From positions 1 to 18,151 of the forward strand of contig CAYWNA010000268.1 in assembly GCA_964459305.1 (NCBI GenBank): DNA of 18,151 bases. Reading direction: 5' to 3'. The notes under the pieces were generated by a model that ran no database searches, had not been told where the DNA came from, and saw nothing but the letters and a program-made list of their open reading frames with translations. This DNA comes from CAYWNA01 sp964459305 (lineage in GTDB: Bacteria > Planctomycetota > Planctomycetia > Pirellulales > Pirellulaceae). Each line of letters starts with the position of its first letter. The first letter of the stretch is position 1. Of this stretch, positions 16,570 through 18,151 are shown piece after piece. Made by a program: the position numbers and the translations under genes.

Positions 16570-16603
16570 ACGTGGGCAGCCTTAACTCCACGGAAGAGAA
16601 ATC
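16549..16603. repeat. 55-bp direct repeat, right copy
   Basis: Same orientation as 1-55 with 54 of 55 identities. The similarity goes past the palindrome into AGCCTTAACTCCACGG, so the repeat unit is longer than the hairpin alone. Its end overlaps by three bases the start of the 55-bp inverted repeat at 16601. Confidence 0.85.
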
Positions 16604-16655
16604 GCCTGCTGTCCTTCCTGCGGATTACCGTGTCAAGGGCACATTTTCGACGCCC
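16601..16655 (+). repeat. 55-bp perfect inverted repeat flanking the 401-aa kinase, left arm
   Basis: Reverse complement of 18097-18151 over all 55 bases. It begins ATCGCCTGCTGTCC and ends TTTTCGACGCCC. It lies 35 bp beyond the kinase stop codon. The right arm runs to the last base of the window, so the true repeat may be longer. Could be ends of a mobile module or two inverted copies of a dispersed repeat. Confidence 0.9.
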
Positions 16656-16690
16656 TAGAGGTTCCCCCGTCGGTATATAGGGGCCCTCGG

Positions 16691-17896
16691 TCATTGCGGC
16701 TGCTTCGATCGAAGGTAAATGTGGAAACAGGTCCCCTTGCCCAGTGTGCTGTCGAAGTCGATTTTTCCCTCAAGGGACTCGACTAGGTCACTGACGATCG
16801 AAAGACCCAGCCCGATACCTTCCGTGGCCCCACCGGTGTCGCCCGAAAAGAACGGCTCGAACATCCGTTCCCGTACCTCCGCTGGAATCCCCGGGCCCTG
16901 ATCGCGAACGCTGATCATCACGCAATCGTCATCGACCGGTTCGGCTGAGACGTCTACCAGCCCTCCCTGGCGGCACACCTGAATTGCATTGACCAGCAAG
17001 TTGTATAGGATTTGTTGCATACCGCTTTCCGTCGCTATGACGATCAACTTCGGGGAGACCGGGGCAAGTTCGATCGTCACATCGTGCTCGCGCCGGAGCG
17101 GTTCGAGCATGGTGAGCACATCGCGGACCGATTGTTCGACCGGGACATCGGTCAGCGTCTGCGCCCCTTGGGAATACAGTTTGTACATCTGCCGCACCAC
17201 ATGTGTGATGTGGTCGATCTCTCTTTCGATCCGCCCGACCATGTCACGGTCGGGATGGTCTTCGGGCACGGCGTCTCTAATCAGGCGGAAGGAGTTCTTG
17301 ATGCCGGCCAGCGGGTTGTTGATCTCGTGCGCTACCTGGGCAGCCATGCGGCCGGTGGCGGCCACTTTCTCGGACTCGGCCCGCAATCTTTCGGCTTCCC
17401 GCAGCAACTCGTCAGCCCGTTTGCGCTCGGTAATGTCGCGTGCAACGTGTACGCCACCAACTAGACGCCCCGCCGTATCCCGCAGAGGCGAGACGCTGAC
17501 GAGAAAATGGCCCGAAAGCCGTTCTTCGTAAACCTCGATCGTATGTTCTTCGCCGTCCTGGAGTAGTTTTGCATGCGGGCAGAACGACGGAGGCTCGTCC
17601 ATCCCGTGGACGGCACGGTAACAAGTCTGGCCAATGCAATCGTCGGTGGTCAGGCCCAGCCGATCTGCCATGGCTTTGTTGATTCGCAGAATCCGATACT
17701 CTGTGCCCAGGATGGCAATCGGGTCCGGGACGGCATCGAAAGTCCGCTGCCACATTTCGGTTGCCTGGACAGCCGGAGAATCGAACCGTAGATGGTCCCT
17801 GGTGACCTGCTGGTCAGGCGAAAGCCCTACCTCTTGGCGTCCGCGTCGAGGGGAGGAAGACGCAGAAGTTGGTTGTTTCGATTTCTCGTCCTTCAT
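16691..17896 (-). CDS. Compact PAS sensor histidine kinase, 401 aa (HK5)
   Basis: Minimal member of the kinase trio: a charged, Ser/Pro-rich N-terminus, one PAS at ~52-158 with C92, H97, C106 and H108, the ITERKRADELL linker, a short helical segment (LRAESEKVAATGRMAAQ) and a HisKA/HATPase core to about residue 395. Marks: phospho-acceptor H190 in VAHEINNPLAGI, N303 in LVNAIQVC, D332 in DQGPGIP, and GIGLGL 360-365. No membrane segment seen. The linker into the H-box matches that of the giant kinase almost residue for residue, so it resembles that protein without residues ~165-2785. The ATG start has AGGA 6 nt upstream (17903-17906). It is flanked by a perfect 55-bp inverted repeat and followed by RR2, its likely partner. 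Confidence 0.95.
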   Translation of the reverse strand: MKDEKSKQPTSASSSPRRGRQEVGLSPDQQVTRDHLRFDSPAVQATEMWQRTFDAVPDPIAILGTEYRILRINKAMADRLGLTTDDCIGQTCYRAVHGMDEPPSFCPHAKLLQDGEEHTIEVYEERLSGHFLVSVSPLRDTAGRLVGGVHVARDITERKRADELLREAERLRAESEKVAATGRMAAQVAHEINNPLAGIKNSFRLIRDAVPEDHPDRDMVGRIEREIDHITHVVRQMYKLYSQGAQTLTDVPVEQSVRDVLTMLEPLRREHDVTIELAPVSPKLIVIATESGMQQILYNLLVNAIQVCRQGGLVDVSAEPVDDDCVMISVRDQGPGIPAEVRERMFEPFFSGDTGGATEGIGLGLSIVSDLVESLEGKIDFDSTLGKGTCFHIYLRSKQPQ

Positions 17897-17976
17897 GGGG
17901 GATCCTGTGAAAGCGACCGACAGTCAGCCAGCATTGCACATCACCCAGCGAGGGAGATGACTTATGCATCAAATTT

Positions 17977-18005
17977 ACTATACCTTGATGGCGTCAATCA
18001 TACAA
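17977..18005 (-). promoter_or_regulatory. Possible sigma-70-type promoter for the 401-aa kinase
   Basis: On the minus strand TTGTAT (18000-18005) and TATAGT (17977-17982) are 17 nt apart, in an AT-rich patch that stands out from the GC-rich surroundings. The -10 matches consensus at 5 of 6, the -35 at only 3 of 6. It would give a leader of roughly 75 nt before the ATG at 17896. Confidence 0.3.
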
Positions 18006-18096
18006 TACAAGTATCAGAATTTCACCAACTCGAAGGGTAGGCGAAACCAACAACTTCTTTCTTCCGCAAAGCGCAAGCGAGTCAAGGGCTGGCCTG

Positions 18097-18151
18097 GGGC
18101 GTCGAAAATGTGCCCTTGACACGGTAATCCGCAGGAAGGACAGCAGGCGAT
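18097..18151 (-). repeat. 55-bp perfect inverted repeat flanking the 401-aa kinase, right arm (cut by window end)
   Basis: Reverse complement of 16601-16655. It sits about 200 bp upstream of the kinase start. A local hairpin, GTCAAGGGC (18081-18089) with GCCCTTGAC (18112-18120), spans its inner boundary. The remaining DNA between the kinase start and the repeat (17897-18096) shows only the ribosome site and the possible promoter. Confidence 0.9.

Larger units (their letters stand above)
16037..16690. other. 654-bp spacer between the 401-aa kinase and RR2
   Basis: No gene is supported. In transcription order it holds a 55-bp inverted-repeat arm, the GGGAGGGCGA palindrome, a stretch without recognisable features (16398-16517), a block resembling the RR1 spacer (16370-16396), the GCGA/TCGC motif, the MITE-like element and the 32-bp element next to RR2. 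Homology to the RR1 spacer stops at about 16397. In the other copy the kinase stop codon follows at once; here nearly 300 bp of repeat-rich DNA intervenes. Confidence 0.6.

Noticed and set aside
16257..16694. 145-aa minus-strand frame in the HK5-RR2 spacer
   Set aside because: It runs through the GGGAGGGCGA palindrome, the duplicated 55-bp segment and the inverted-repeat arm. No ribosome site or family resemblance was seen.
16601..18151. Insertion sequence around HK5
   Set aside because: Inverted repeats are present but no transposase is encoded between them, so a classical IS cannot be called.

Overview
The window is a high-GC bacterial segment in which every convincing gene lies on the minus strand and belongs to one signalling cluster. 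It holds three paralogous soluble PAS/GAF sensor histidine kinases and two near-identical response regulators that lack a recognisable output domain. The source is probably a planctomycete of the Pirellulales type. The reasons are the H-box region style (GRMAAQVAHEINNPLAGI, then DHPDRDM), the very large PAS kinases, and several intergenic palindromic repeats that I recognise from planctomycete genomes. This assignment is from memory and was not searched.

Layout in transcription order, right to left. A compact 401-aa PAS kinase (17896-16691) is bracketed by a perfect 55-bp inverted repeat (16601-16655 and 18097-18151, the right copy cut by the window end). A 654-bp spacer (16037-16690) follows, carrying repeats, a MITE-like element and conserved sites. 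Then comes a 126-aa stand-alone receiver (16036-15656), a 422-bp repeat-bearing gap, and a giant 3025-aa kinase with 19 PAS and 2 GAF domains (15233-6156). After 100 bp there is a 1612-aa kinase with 7 full PAS domains, one collapsed PAS and 2 GAF domains (6055-1217). A 341-bp spacer leads to a 240-aa receiver protein with an unidentified C-terminal region (875-153).

The three kinases share the same N-terminal PAS, with C92, H97, C106 and H108 at identical residue numbers, and the same C-terminal HisKA/HATPase core. They differ in how many sensory domains sit between. The small kinase looks like the large one with about 2,600 residues of sensors absent. The two kinase-regulator spacers are diverged copies of each other and share two conserved islands: 30 of 32 bp just upstream of both regulator genes, and 18 of 20 bp containing a GCGA-n5-TCGC inverted repeat. 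The length difference between the islands is almost exactly accounted for by a 94-bp MITE-like insertion in one copy.

The likely logic is that several cytosolic kinases, with different sensory breadth but the same first sensor and catalytic core, feed one or both CheY/Spo0F-like receivers. No DNA-binding or enzymatic output is encoded in the window, so the downstream target is unknown. No tRNA, rRNA, CRISPR array or transposase gene was seen.
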